Source of the DNA: JABLTI01 sp035528035
Lineage (GTDB): Archaea > Asgardarchaeota > Heimdallarchaeia > JABLTI01
Assembly (NCBI GenBank): GCA_035528035.1
Contig: DATKZI010000014.1
Span: 310,001-374,000, forward strand
Direction: 5' to 3'
Length of the DNA: 64,000 bases
The notes beneath the pieces were generated by a model. It worked only from the letters and a program-made list of their open reading frames with translations, was not told where the DNA came from and made no database searches. Shown here in pieces: positions 44,411 to 53,415 of this stretch (positions are counted from its first letter, which is position 1; the number at the start of each line of letters is the position of its first letter). The translations under genes and the position numbers were made by a program.

Positions 44411-44507
44411 ATTTCTTTTCTATATATCAAGTTATTTACATAGATAATCTGGATTTGTGAAAATCATTATATTATAAAAAAAAGAGTATTGTGATTGTGT
44501 TAGAAAT

Positions 44508-47500
44508 ATGAGCATAATAATGAGAAGGTTCCAAATCATTGCTATAGCTATCGTGATGTTAGCTCCAATTTTCACAATACAACAATTTTCTACAAAAGAA
44601 TCTACAAGCTCAATCAAGATGGATTCTTTTAAGACTAGTATCTTAGAACCAACTAACTTAATTCAAAACTTAAAACCTAGTGATTTCATTTCAGATGATC
44701 ATGTTTGGGGTCAACCAAACCAAATTACTGCTCCTCAACTACTTCGAGGTGATTATGCATTTACTCAAGATTCAAATGGAACTTTTCATGGAATCATTAT
44801 TAAGCATTTAAGTAAATTTGGCGATGAACTGAATTATCTTCATTCAATAGATAATACAACAAATAGTTGGTCATTACCTAGTATTATTAGTCGAACTGAT
44901 AGTGAAACTTCAATTTCGAATCTGAATCTTTTAGTAGATAATAACGATACATTACATCTTTCATATATTTCAAGAAAGGAATCTATTTGGCAAATAAATT
45001 ATCTATTTAAAAATATTAACCAATCATCTTGGAGCAATTCAACTATTTTAAAAAGAGAATATAATTATGAATACTCAAGCTTAACTTCCACATTAACCAA
45101 TAATATCCTTGAAATAGCTTGGATAAAAAGAGAATTACCTACAAGTGGTAGCTCATTAAATAGCACAATAATTTTAATTTCTAATAATTTAACACTAAAT
45201 AAATGGATGAAGATTAAATCAATTTTTGATAGTAATAATCCTATTAAAGTTGGATTATCATTTTCCCAATCAAATATGCTAGGGTTAGTTTTTACAAAAT
45301 TAGATAGTTTATCTTCAACTTTCAAAATGTATTTTAGCAATTCCTCTAATTATGGAGAGAGTTGGTCAAATTCAAAATTTATCTATGAATATTCAAAAAA
45401 TTTCGAGAAATTAGATATTTATCCTAGTAGTATAACAGGGGGATTTCATTTATTAGGCAATGAATTATCCGGGCCAAAAAGAATACATCATTTAGAAATT
45501 TTCGTTAATGGAACTATCTACATAACTAATGAAATAATTAATGAGTTAAATGATGGATATTATGCTGGAATAGTTGAAAATACTAATACTAAGGATATTT
45601 ACATTATTTATGAGGTAACATTTTCTGGAAAATCAGATATTTTTTATAGGAAAAGATTAGGTGCAGGTTTATTATGGCAATCAGAGCAAGAAATAACAGA
45701 TGATGATCATTCATTTTGTCCAATTTTTGTTAACGATAATTATAACTCTACAATAAATTATGGTCATTTGTTTTATACAAGTTTTCAGTCATTAGAAACA
45801 ATCAAATTTAATAAGACAGAATTTTTATTTGATGATATTTTAGTTTTTCAATCAACTCGGAATAATGGTCATGGGAGCATTGGTATTGATTCATCAAAAA
45901 CAATTCATTTTATATGGGAATATGTTGGAACTTATAGCACTCATGTCTATTATGAATATAAAACTCAAAATGGTTCATGGCAAATAACTGGTGCTATATC
46001 TGGAACACATTTTACTTCATCTAACAGTCCAAATTTACTTGTCGATTCATTCGATAATATTCATTGCTTCTTTATTGCAGATGATATAATGTCAGGATAT
46101 AACGGACTCTTTTATGTAACTAAAAATGCTAAGCAAAATAATTGGAGTGACCCTCTTTTAATTGATGAACCAACTGGTTATGCTCAAGCTAATAATTATG
46201 AGGTCTTAATTGATAAGGATGATACAATACACATTATATGGGCAGAACAAACAGCAAATTATCAGAATATTCTCAACTACAGTTACAAAATGATAAATGA
46301 AGACGTTTTCACTACTGTTAATATTCATTCTAACACTAATTTGATTGCTGTTTACAATCCAAGTTTTGTTATTGATACAGAAGGAACTATACATTTAGTA
46401 TATACCGAGTACGACCAAAATTATCCAATAAATTACTTAAAGTATAGATCAAAATTATCAGGTCAGGATTGGTCAGATAAAACAACTATAACATTATCAA
46501 CAATTTATCCATTATTTAGACCATTGTTAACAATTGATTCTAACAACGTTTTAAGAATGGTTTATCTAAAAGAATACTTTAATGGAGCTTATCTAGTTGC
46601 AGATTCTGTCTTATATAGAAAACTACAATATGGTAGCTGGACATTGAATGGTACATTATATTCTAATGAAATGATTAATTTTCATGATTTTTTCATTACA
46701 GAGAATGATACATTAGTCTATTGTCAGCATATTAATAACATACCAAGTGATAGTTTTCCAGATACTTCCTATGATTTTGTTTGTGTAACAACCACTGATT
46801 TGACTAGCAGTTGGACGGAAAGGGAAATTATTTTTCTCAACCCATTATACAAACACGAACCCCAGGGGATTTATGATAAAAATACTAAGAACGTTTTCTT
46901 TGTAATTAATGATAAGCAAAGTATTTTTTCATATATTCATCTAATTTCCAGACAATTTGATTCAGATTCGGATTTACTTGGAGATGATGATGAACAATTA
47001 TTTGGAACAAATCCTGCTCAACAGGATAGTGATCAAGATATGATTTTAGATGGAGAAGAAGTAAATATTTACCATACAAATCCTGCATTAAATGATACAG
47101 ATTGGGATACTGTTTTAGATGGAGACGAAATTTTAATCTATAACACAAATCCTCTAGCTTTGGATACAGATGGAGATTCAATACCAGATGGAGATGAGGT
47201 ATTTGTTTATAATACTAGTCCTATTTTAATTGACTCGGATTCAGATGGTTTATCAGATTTTATTGAACTTTTTATTTATGGAACAAATCCCAATAGTGGA
47301 GATTCAGACTCAGATAATATGCCCGATTTATGGGAAATCAATAATAATATGAATCCAATGTTTGATGATAGTTACTTAGACAATGATAATGATAATTTGA
47401 TCAATATAGAGGAGTACTTAAATAATACTAATCCAAATTTAAACGATACTGATTCTGATGGATTATTGGACGGAGAAGAAGTTAAAATTTGGTTAACTGA

Positions 47501-47840
47501 TCCATTGAATATAGATACCGATAATGACACTATCACTGATTATGACGAAGTGATGATTTTTCATACTAATCCACTATTGTCAGATTCTGACAACGATGGA
47601 TTTACCGATAGAGAAGAGATAAATGAAGGGACAGACCCTAATGATCCAAAAGATAACATTCGCAGAAATAAAATTGAAAAAATTTTAATGCTTACTCTTA
47701 TTCCAGCCTTAGGATTAGGTATAATATATGGATTATTTGAAATGAGCTATCGTCTTCGTTTGAAAAAACAAACTGAAATAGAAAGAAATGAACAATTATT
47801 AGAAGAAGAGAAATTAGCTAATTTAATTGAATCTGAATAG
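44508..47840 (+). CDS. Giant surface protein: BNR/sialidase-like propeller with type-3 Ca repeats
   Basis: 1110 residues. Signal peptide at 5-24. Residues 60-800 hold many repeats with Asp-box-like character (SYNGLFYVTK, IDKDDTIHIIWAE, IDTEGTIHLVYTE, IDSNNVLRMVYLK), where an acidic turn precedes a hydrophobic strand with W or Y, as in beta-propellers of the BNR type. Residues 817-1048 are about nine thrombospondin type-3 loops (DSDSDGLSD, DTDGDSIPDGDE). A membrane helix (1059-1078) and a charged cytoplasmic tail follow. It likely binds surface ligands in a calcium-dependent way. The end of the repeat block matches the 9049 protein (NEGTDPNDP). It lies about 100 bp after the regulator. Confidence 0.8.
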   Translation: MSIIMRRFQIIAIAIVMLAPIFTIQQFSTKESTSSIKMDSFKTSILEPTNLIQNLKPSDFISDDHVWGQPNQITAPQLLRGDYAFTQDSNGTFHGIIIKHLSKFGDELNYLHSIDNTTNSWSLPSIISRTDSETSISNLNLLVDNNDTLHLSYISRKESIWQINYLFKNINQSSWSNSTILKREYNYEYSSLTSTLTNNILEIAWIKRELPTSGSSLNSTIILISNNLTLNKWMKIKSIFDSNNPIKVGLSFSQSNMLGLVFTKLDSLSSTFKMYFSNSSNYGESWSNSKFIYEYSKNFEKLDIYPSSITGGFHLLGNELSGPKRIHHLEIFVNGTIYITNEIINELNDGYYAGIVENTNTKDIYIIYEVTFSGKSDIFYRKRLGAGLLWQSEQEITDDDHSFCPIFVNDNYNSTINYGHLFYTSFQSLETIKFNKTEFLFDDILVFQSTRNNGHGSIGIDSSKTIHFIWEYVGTYSTHVYYEYKTQNGSWQITGAISGTHFTSSNSPNLLVDSFDNIHCFFIADDIMSGYNGLFYVTKNAKQNNWSDPLLIDEPTGYAQANNYEVLIDKDDTIHIIWAEQTANYQNILNYSYKMINEDVFTTVNIHSNTNLIAVYNPSFVIDTEGTIHLVYTEYDQNYPINYLKYRSKLSGQDWSDKTTITLSTIYPLFRPLLTIDSNNVLRMVYLKEYFNGAYLVADSVLYRKLQYGSWTLNGTLYSNEMINFHDFFITENDTLVYCQHINNIPSDSFPDTSYDFVCVTTTDLTSSWTEREIIFLNPLYKHEPQGIYDKNTKNVFFVINDKQSIFSYIHLISRQFDSDSDLLGDDDEQLFGTNPAQQDSDQDMILDGEEVNIYHTNPALNDTDWDTVLDGDEILIYNTNPLALDTDGDSIPDGDEVFVYNTSPILIDSDSDGLSDFIELFIYGTNPNSGDSDSDNMPDLWEINNNMNPMFDDSYLDNDNDNLINIEEYLNNTNPNLNDTDSDGLLDGEEVKIWLTDPLNIDTDNDTITDYDEVMIFHTNPLLSDSDNDGFTDREEINEGTDPNDPKDNIRRNKIEKILMLTLIPALGLGIIYGLFEMSYRLRLKKQTEIERNEQLLEEEKLANLIESE

Positions 47841-48035
47841 CAAACTGATTAAAATGTTTACTAATTTATCGATTTTTACCGCAAACGAAATGCCTAATTA
47901 GTTAAATCTTAATAGTCTAGTTTAATGCCAATACTCAGTTAGTTGGCTTTGTAACTAAAAGTATCAAAACCTTACATTAAGCATTAAATATAATAAAAAA
48001 AATAATATAAGTAAAAAAAAGTTGGTGAATTTCAA

Positions 48036-48857
48036 GTGATTCATAAATTAATCGTCATTGATCAACGGACAACTGTTGGACAAGTTCTATATGATGATGG
48101 TATAGTGGCACTTGAAACAGATTTATTAACTGGTTTTATCTCAGCGCTTAGTGCTTTTGCAAAATGCTTGGGTGAAGAATCAATTGAATTTAAAGGGGCC
48201 GATTTAGGGGAACACAGATTTTCATTAATAACTCGAGATCATTTAACTTATGCTGTTTTCCAAGATTTATTTGATAATGAACCTTTTGCTAGAATGGCTC
48301 TAAAGGAAATAATCGATATTTATCATGATGAATTAATGCTACTGAATTTATCTATTGATTCTATACGTAGATCAATAACAAAGGAAATAATTAATTTAAT
48401 TGAAACTGAATATTTTCCATTAGGTATCCTGAAATCTATCTCAAAAGAAATAGAGTTTATTATCACTGATTCATCAATAAATTTTGATTTGTTATTTTTA
48501 TCAAGCATAAATCATGGCATTATTCAAGTTTGGAGACGTCCTATTAATCCTATTATTATGAAACAGTTCCTTGATACAATATCAAAAATACCTCTAGAAA
48601 TGAATTGGTTAGCTGAAGGAAAAACAAATGATTTTGAATTGGATGATTTTGAAAATGATGAATCAGAGCTAGAAGCATGGATGATCAAGCGAATAAGCAC
48701 CACAAATTACTTTATGGCAGGCAGAGCTTTTGCTAAAGGGTCAAATGATAAAGAAGGTTTTTCATCAAAAATTTCTGTTGCCTTTGATTCGATGTCAAAC
48801 TTAATAGAAAGTGAATTAGAAGCTGTTTGGGTTGATTTAGCTTTAAATAAAAGTTAA
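48036..48857 (+). CDS. Longin-like domain protein
   Basis: 273 residues from GTG 48036, seven bases after GGTGA. Residues 1-85 look like a longin/roadblock-type fold: LIVIDQRTTVGQVLYDDG, then ETDLLTGFISALSAFAK, strands to FSLITRDHLTYAVFQD. The D-x-L-L-x-GF-x-x-A signature is common in Asgard longin-like proteins, which in eukaryotes occur in SNAREs, TRAPP and GTPase regulators. The remaining 190 residues are helical with an acidic middle. Probably a cytoplasmic regulator near small GTPases. A TPR gene follows 91 bp downstream. Confidence 0.6.
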   Translation: MIHKLIVIDQRTTVGQVLYDDGIVALETDLLTGFISALSAFAKCLGEESIEFKGADLGEHRFSLITRDHLTYAVFQDLFDNEPFARMALKEIIDIYHDELMLLNLSIDSIRRSITKEIINLIETEYFPLGILKSISKEIEFIITDSSINFDLLFLSSINHGIIQVWRRPINPIIMKQFLDTISKIPLEMNWLAEGKTNDFELDDFENDESELEAWMIKRISTTNYFMAGRAFAKGSNDKEGFSSKISVAFDSMSNLIESELEAVWVDLALNKS

Positions 48858-48948
48858 AAATATATATTTTTATCAGAAATTTTTAAAACATTTTTTATAA
48901 TAATATTCTATTGTCTTAATTAAATATTACAATTTATGAGGTTGAATT

Positions 48949-49665
48949 ATGACTGAGTCTGAAACAGCAAAAAAATTATTAGAAAATGGATTAGAAGCTC
49001 TTCAACAAAATAAAGATGAAAAAGCATTAGGTTTTTTTGAGCAAGCTTTAGCAATTGACTCTGAAAATAATTTACTATGGAATCATAAAGGAATTGCTTT
49101 GAGAAAATTAGGTAGATATGAAGAAGCAATAAAATGCTATAATAAAGCATTGATAATTGACCCGACTTCGTTAAAAGCTCTTTTGAATAAAGCTCGGACA
49201 TTAAGAATTCAAAGAAAATTTGATTTAGCTTTATTTACTTATGAAGAAATATTAGAGCTACAACCTGAACATGAAGAAGCAAAATATGAAAGTATGAGTG
49301 TAAAATCCTTACTATCAAAACAAATTACTATTCCTGACGTTGATCTGAAACAGGATCAAGACCAACTTCTTGTAGAACGGAGGAATGAATTAATTAGTTT
49401 CTTTGAAGATTCACGACAAAACATTAGTGATTCAGTTGATAAAATAGAGGAAATATATACATCAGGAATAAAAGAAGAGGGACTAGAACATAGAGATAGA
49501 ATTTTGAAAGCTATTATAGTTTTTAACAAACAATTACATGAGAGAATTAGAAATATATCAGCTGAATTTCATTATCATGATTTTGAAGAAGAAAACCGTG
49601 ACATAATTGATATGTGGAATGATTTTAAAGATAAAATGATCAAAAAATTACAAGAATTACAATAA
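48949..49665 (+). CDS. TPR protein with C-terminal coiled coil
   Basis: 238 residues. Three to four TPR units at 5-125 (LLENGLEALQQNKDEKALGF, LWNHKGIALRKLGRYEEAIK, LLNKARTLRIQRKFDLALFT) are followed by an acidic helical region and a coiled coil to the end (EENRDIIDMWNDFKDKM). Likely an adaptor. It is co-directional with the longin-like gene. Confidence 0.8.
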   Translation: MTESETAKKLLENGLEALQQNKDEKALGFFEQALAIDSENNLLWNHKGIALRKLGRYEEAIKCYNKALIIDPTSLKALLNKARTLRIQRKFDLALFTYEEILELQPEHEEAKYESMSVKSLLSKQITIPDVDLKQDQDQLLVERRNELISFFEDSRQNISDSVDKIEEIYTSGIKEEGLEHRDRILKAIIVFNKQLHERIRNISAEFHYHDFEEENRDIIDMWNDFKDKMIKKLQELQ

Positions 49666-49699
49666 AAAAAATCAAAATTACCATTCAAATGAATTATCA

Positions 49700-49854
49700 A
49701 GTATTACCTACATATATACAAGGGTAATACTGGGGTAGTAAGCGAGAATTACTTCTTTTTAAATAGATATATCGTAGAGGAATATCTACCGATATATGTT
49801 ATTCCACTCATTATGAGGATGGTGTGGGGAATAATTTGACAGAGAGCGCCTGTC
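49700..49854 (+). ncRNA. Structured leader or small RNA upstream of an RHH gene
   Basis: Four consecutive stem-loops in about 155 nt: AGTATTACC 49700-49708 with GGTAATACT 49723-49731; ATATATCGTAGA 49767-49778 with TCTA 49785-49788 and CGATATAT 49790-49797 (12 bp with one bulged C); TTATTCC 49799-49805 with GGAATAA 49828-49834, holding an inner CTCATTATGAG; and GACAG 49838-49842 with CTGTC 49850-49854. The structure ends 28 nt before the start of the ribbon-helix-helix gene. It could be a 5' leader that controls that gene, or an independent RNA. No known riboswitch class recognised. Confidence 0.5.
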
Positions 49855-49882
49855 GTATCGTGCCGAGGTGAATAGAAATTTG

Positions 49883-50029
49883 ATGAGACTATTAACAGTA
49901 CATGTACCCGATGGTTTTCTAGAAGGTCTAGATGAATTAGTACGAAAGAAACAATATGCTAATCGAAGTGAAATTATTCGAATAGCTATTCGTGATTTAT
50001 TACGAGAAGAACTTTGGGAAAAGAGATAA
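49883..50029 (+). CDS. Ribbon-helix-helix transcription regulator (CopG/NikR type)
   Basis: 48 residues from ATG 49883 (GAGGTG lies 12 nt upstream; in-frame TTG 49880 and GTG 49868 are alternatives). It opens with the DNA-contacting strand MRLLTVHVPDGFLEGLDE and continues with YANRSEIIRIAIRDLLREE, the classic RSExIRxAIRxxL second and third helix. Such dimers bind operator DNA through the strand pair. The gene is too short for many gene finders. The highly structured upstream region may be its operator or leader. Confidence 0.85.
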   Translation: MRLLTVHVPDGFLEGLDELVRKKQYANRSEIIRIAIRDLLREELWEKR

Positions 50030-50086
50030 TAAAATTCTCTTCCCATGATTTTTACCTTCCCGTAACTTAATTTTTTTTATTTTATT

Positions 50087-51634
50087 TCAAATATTTCTTA
50101 TAAATTTCAAAATGGATTTTTCATCATCTAATCGAACGATAGGTATATCTAATAATTGCGCCATAAAATTAATTTCTTGATGATAATCGCCTAAGATAAG
50201 AGATAAATGGTTTGTACCAAGAGCTTTCAACAATAATTCACCTGGAACCTTAAGTTCAACAGCTGTATGAGGCCATGACTCTCCCCAAGTATTACTTTGT
50301 GTTTGTTTTAAATCGATAATTTTACCTAAGCCATATTGAAGAGAATATTTACCATCAATTTTTATTAATCTTGCATAAGTAACATCTTTTTTAGTTGCGG
50401 GAGTATGATACCCCAAAGCTGCACCTGATTCCCCTTGACATTGTGGTTTTAAGGAACACTTCGGTAAAGTCTCTTCTGGAATTATCGAATTAGCACCATA
50501 GAAGATACTTGATGCTCCACAATTAGCAATAACAAAATAGGTTTTACTCATAACTTTTAAATCACCAAAAAGTGGAGGAACAGAAGGATTCAAGCCGTAA
50601 AGTAATATCGATGTAATCAACCCTTTAATATCACCCTCACAAACCGTTGGTAAAAGTGGTTTATTACCTTCATTATCTAGTGAAAAGGGAAGGAATGCTG
50701 GTAAAAGACAAGCAGTAACACCATAATCAATGCTAATTTCAGGTTGACATTTAACAGATATACCAACAATTCGCTCTTTTTTTACTAGACGTTCATTAAT
50801 TAGATCTTTTGAAGCAAAATAAAGAGCTATTTGTTTTGAAAGTGATTTTTTTGTTATCATTTTATTATCATATTCAATTATGCAACCATTATTCTTTAAC
50901 CAAGATAAGAAACGTTCAATCCTATCAATTTGTTTGGTTAAAATTAGCTCTGATCTTTTAATCAGTACATTCTGATTTTCAATGATAATCCTACTTCCAA
51001 GCCAATCCTCAAGATTTAAAATATCGTCATTTAAATGGATCATATGTAAAGCGGGACTTCCACCCCATAAAAGTAATTTACCATTTTTTAAATGATTTAT
51101 TGCACATGTTGCTCTTACCCAAGCAATAAGGTGATTGAAATTAGTTTCAGGGGAGAAAATAAATCTTTGATGTTTTATCATATACTTATTTTTAGCAGCA
51201 TCCCAGAAGGAAGCTCCCGTTGATGTTAAAGCTGTTATCCCAGGCCAATCTGGATTATCTGTTGTTATTAAAGCAACGGGACAATTTAATTTTTCAGTCA
51301 ATTCAATTGGCAAATTTGGTTCATTCCAAGCAAAACAACCTATAAGTAAAGAGCTAATTTTCTCTTTAAGAAAAATTTTGAGTGCTTGATTAATTTCAGT
51401 ACGAGTATTGATACCAAATAATTTTCGGTCAGTTGTTTGGTTTAAAATTTTTGTAATAGGGTCAATAACAATGAATCCTTCATCAGTCAATTTTCTTACT
51501 AATGATTCATGTTGTAATTTGATAAATTCCTCTCTTTTATTTACAAGTTGGACTTCACTTCGGGGATCTGTAAATGAAACTATTCCAATTTTGTATTTAG
51601 GTTTAACAAGATTAATTTGTTCATTATTCAACAT
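50087..51634 (-). CDS. L-fucose isomerase-family sugar isomerase-like protein
   Basis: 515 residues. The N-terminal two thirds have FucI/AraA-type Rossmann layers (IGIVSFTDPRSE, SLLIGCFAWNEP, GKLLLWGGSPALHM). The C-terminal part has KCQPEISIDYGVTACLLPA, CEGDIKGLITSILLYGL, FGDLKVMSKTYFVIANCG and a late HTAVELKVPG, matching the fucose/arabinose isomerase superfamily where acidic Glu and Asp residues bind a metal. The likely role is aldose-ketose interconversion, but these distant members may act on other substrates. No sugar-pathway neighbours are seen. Confidence 0.7.
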   Translation of the reverse strand: MLNNEQINLVKPKYKIGIVSFTDPRSEVQLVNKREEFIKLQHESLVRKLTDEGFIVIDPITKILNQTTDRKLFGINTRTEINQALKIFLKEKISSLLIGCFAWNEPNLPIELTEKLNCPVALITTDNPDWPGITALTSTGASFWDAAKNKYMIKHQRFIFSPETNFNHLIAWVRATCAINHLKNGKLLLWGGSPALHMIHLNDDILNLEDWLGSRIIIENQNVLIKRSELILTKQIDRIERFLSWLKNNGCIIEYDNKMITKKSLSKQIALYFASKDLINERLVKKERIVGISVKCQPEISIDYGVTACLLPAFLPFSLDNEGNKPLLPTVCEGDIKGLITSILLYGLNPSVPPLFGDLKVMSKTYFVIANCGASSIFYGANSIIPEETLPKCSLKPQCQGESGAALGYHTPATKKDVTYARLIKIDGKYSLQYGLGKIIDLKQTQSNTWGESWPHTAVELKVPGELLLKALGTNHLSLILGDYHQEINFMAQLLDIPIVRLDDEKSILKFIRNI

Positions 51635-51791
51635 TTAACAACTACCACTGAAATTTTATATTTCAACCATACTATATGCTTAGTATCATTAATTTATAAA
51701 ATAAAAGGTTAATTAGCTTTAACCACAAATCATTTTAAGTAAAAAAATTGATTCTAACTTAGAAGTAATTCTGAAATTAGGAGTTCGCTCA

Positions 51792-52514
51792 ATGTCATTT
51801 CCCAGACAAAGATTCGTGTTAGATACAACAGCTTTTTCAGATTCAAAATTAGCTGAGCAATTTGGCGGTAAAATTAAGGATGTAGTAAATAGATTAGCTG
51901 AATTGATTAGCATTGGTAGATTGCGTTTAAACATTTCTTGTTATATGCCTCCAAGTACTTTTAATGAATTGAAAGAATTTTTGCTAGAAAATAAATGTAC
52001 TTTACGGGATATTGATCAAGTGGAGGCTTGGGTTGTTAGAAAAGCACCTGATCGTTATTCGGTATTACTTTCATCGCAAGTTATTTATGAATATGTAAGC
52101 GATGTTAGAGAAAGACTGGATCAAGGAATGATTATTGTTCGTCGAGCTATTAAGGAAACTATAAAATCATGTGAGAAAAATATTTTTGAAGGTAATTCTC
52201 AATCGGAAAGTGAGATTGAAAATACTATTACCAAAACTTTTGAAGATAAATATCGGCAAAAAATGAGACGTGGAGTTCTCGATTCATTGCCTGACATTGA
52301 TACACTTATTCTTGCGAAAGAATTGGGGGCAGGTGTCGTTTCAGCAGATTCAGGAATTAAAGCTTGGACAGAACGAATGGGTATAAGATTTGTTGAAGCA
52401 AATTTCTTTCCACAAATAATTCTTACTTATCTTGAAAGATTAGAAGATTTTCCAGGCACATTTAAATCAATACTTAATACAACTAACCAAGATAAAAATC
52501 AAAAAATAGAATGA
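51792..52514 (+). CDS. HARP-type protein-only RNase P (PIN domain)
   Basis: 240 residues. Conserved acids of the PIN-like nuclease fold are visible: VLDTTAF at the start, LPDIDTLILAKE and VSADSGIKAW near the end, with a helical insert of spacing typical of the family once called RNA ligase partner (COG1458). Homologues of Aquifex RNase P (HARP) remove 5' leaders from precursor tRNAs without an RNA subunit; several archaea carry HARP alongside RNA-based RNase P. The PspC-domain gene starts 6 bp after its stop. Confidence 0.85.
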   Translation: MSFPRQRFVLDTTAFSDSKLAEQFGGKIKDVVNRLAELISIGRLRLNISCYMPPSTFNELKEFLLENKCTLRDIDQVEAWVVRKAPDRYSVLLSSQVIYEYVSDVRERLDQGMIIVRRAIKETIKSCEKNIFEGNSQSESEIENTITKTFEDKYRQKMRRGVLDSLPDIDTLILAKELGAGVVSADSGIKAWTERMGIRFVEANFFPQIILTYLERLEDFPGTFKSILNTTNQDKNQKIE

Positions 52515-52520
52515 TTAACT

Positions 52521-52793
52521 ATGTCAATTATAGAAAATGAAGATAATGAAAAAGAAGAAGAAGAGTTGAATCAATCTTTTAAAAATGAAAAAACAAAAAG
52601 TGATTCAAGAATATTATTTCGTTCGAGAGAAGATTATATGCTAGCTGGAGTATTGGGTGGATTAGCTGCGTTCTGGGGAATGGATTCATCTTTACTTCGA
52701 ATAATATTTCTATTATTATCGATTATATTAGTTGGGCTTCCTGTTATAACATATTTAATTTTAAGTAAAGTAATTCCCTATGAACCAGAATAG
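52521..52793 (+). CDS. PspC-domain membrane protein
   Basis: 90 residues. An acidic N-terminus (1-35) leads into the PspC core: RSREDYMLAGVLGGLAAFWG, then MDSSLLRIIFLLLSIILVGL and VITYLILSKVIPYEPE, with one to two membrane helices. PspC domains take part in envelope-stress responses in bacteria; in archaea their role is undefined. Six bases separate it from HARP, suggesting co-transcription. Confidence 0.88.
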   Translation: MSIIENEDNEKEEEELNQSFKNEKTKSDSRILFRSREDYMLAGVLGGLAAFWGMDSSLLRIIFLLLSIILVGLPVITYLILSKVIPYEPE

Positions 52794-52868
52794 AATAATT
52801 TAAAATCAGTAAACAAAGTATTATTAGGAAGTTGTATTTACAGAAATGTAAAAAGTGAGTTGTTAAAA

Positions 52869-53354
52869 TTGAAAAAAATATGGGCTCCTTGGAGACTTGA
52901 ATATATCAAGCAACCAAAAGAAAATAGCTGTTTTATATGTGATATAATAAAGGATAAACCAGAAAAAGATCGTGAAAATTTAATTTTATACAGAGGAAAA
53001 AAGGCTATAATTTTAATTAATAAATTTCCATATATTTCAGGTCATTTAATGGTTGCACCTCTTATGCATACAGCTGATATCTCTGATATACCAAAAGAAA
53101 CAAGTGATGAACTTTGGGGTTTAACAATTGAAGCTGTAGAATTATTGAAAAGAGCTATTAATCCTGAAGGTTTTAATATTGGTATGAATCTGGGCAAAGT
53201 ATCTGGTGCAGGATTAAAAACTCATATTCACATTCATATTGTTCCAAGATGGTCTGGAGATACAAATTTCATGCCCATATTGGGTGATACTCGAATAATT
53301 TCTCAAGCATTAGAAGATACTTATGATCTTCTTAAAAACCAGCTTTCAAAATAA
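52869..53354 (+). CDS. HIT-family nucleotide hydrolase/transferase
   Basis: 161 residues from TTG 52869 (GTGAG nine bases upstream), which gives the usual start KKIWAPWRLEYI; a TTG three codons earlier is also possible. CFIC (near residues 21-24) is the zinc pair of branch members, followed by the central strands GHLMVAPLMH and the signature THIHIHIVPRW with the histidine triad. HIT proteins hydrolyse dinucleoside polyphosphates or AMP-linked adducts. Cytoplasmic. It is co-directional with HARP, PspC and the following transporter. Confidence 0.92.
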   Translation: MKKIWAPWRLEYIKQPKENSCFICDIIKDKPEKDRENLILYRGKKAIILINKFPYISGHLMVAPLMHTADISDIPKETSDELWGLTIEAVELLKRAINPEGFNIGMNLGKVSGAGLKTHIHIHIVPRWSGDTNFMPILGDTRIISQALEDTYDLLKNQLSK

Positions 53355-53415
53355 CTGATTATAATCTAATACTAAATACATTACAAGAAACTAAACATTA
53401 GAGTTTGATACAAAT

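Noticed and set aside
49805..49870. Resemblance to a fluoride riboswitch (GATGGTGT)
   Set aside because: Only that short word matches; the rest of the consensus and the expected pseudoknot are not present.
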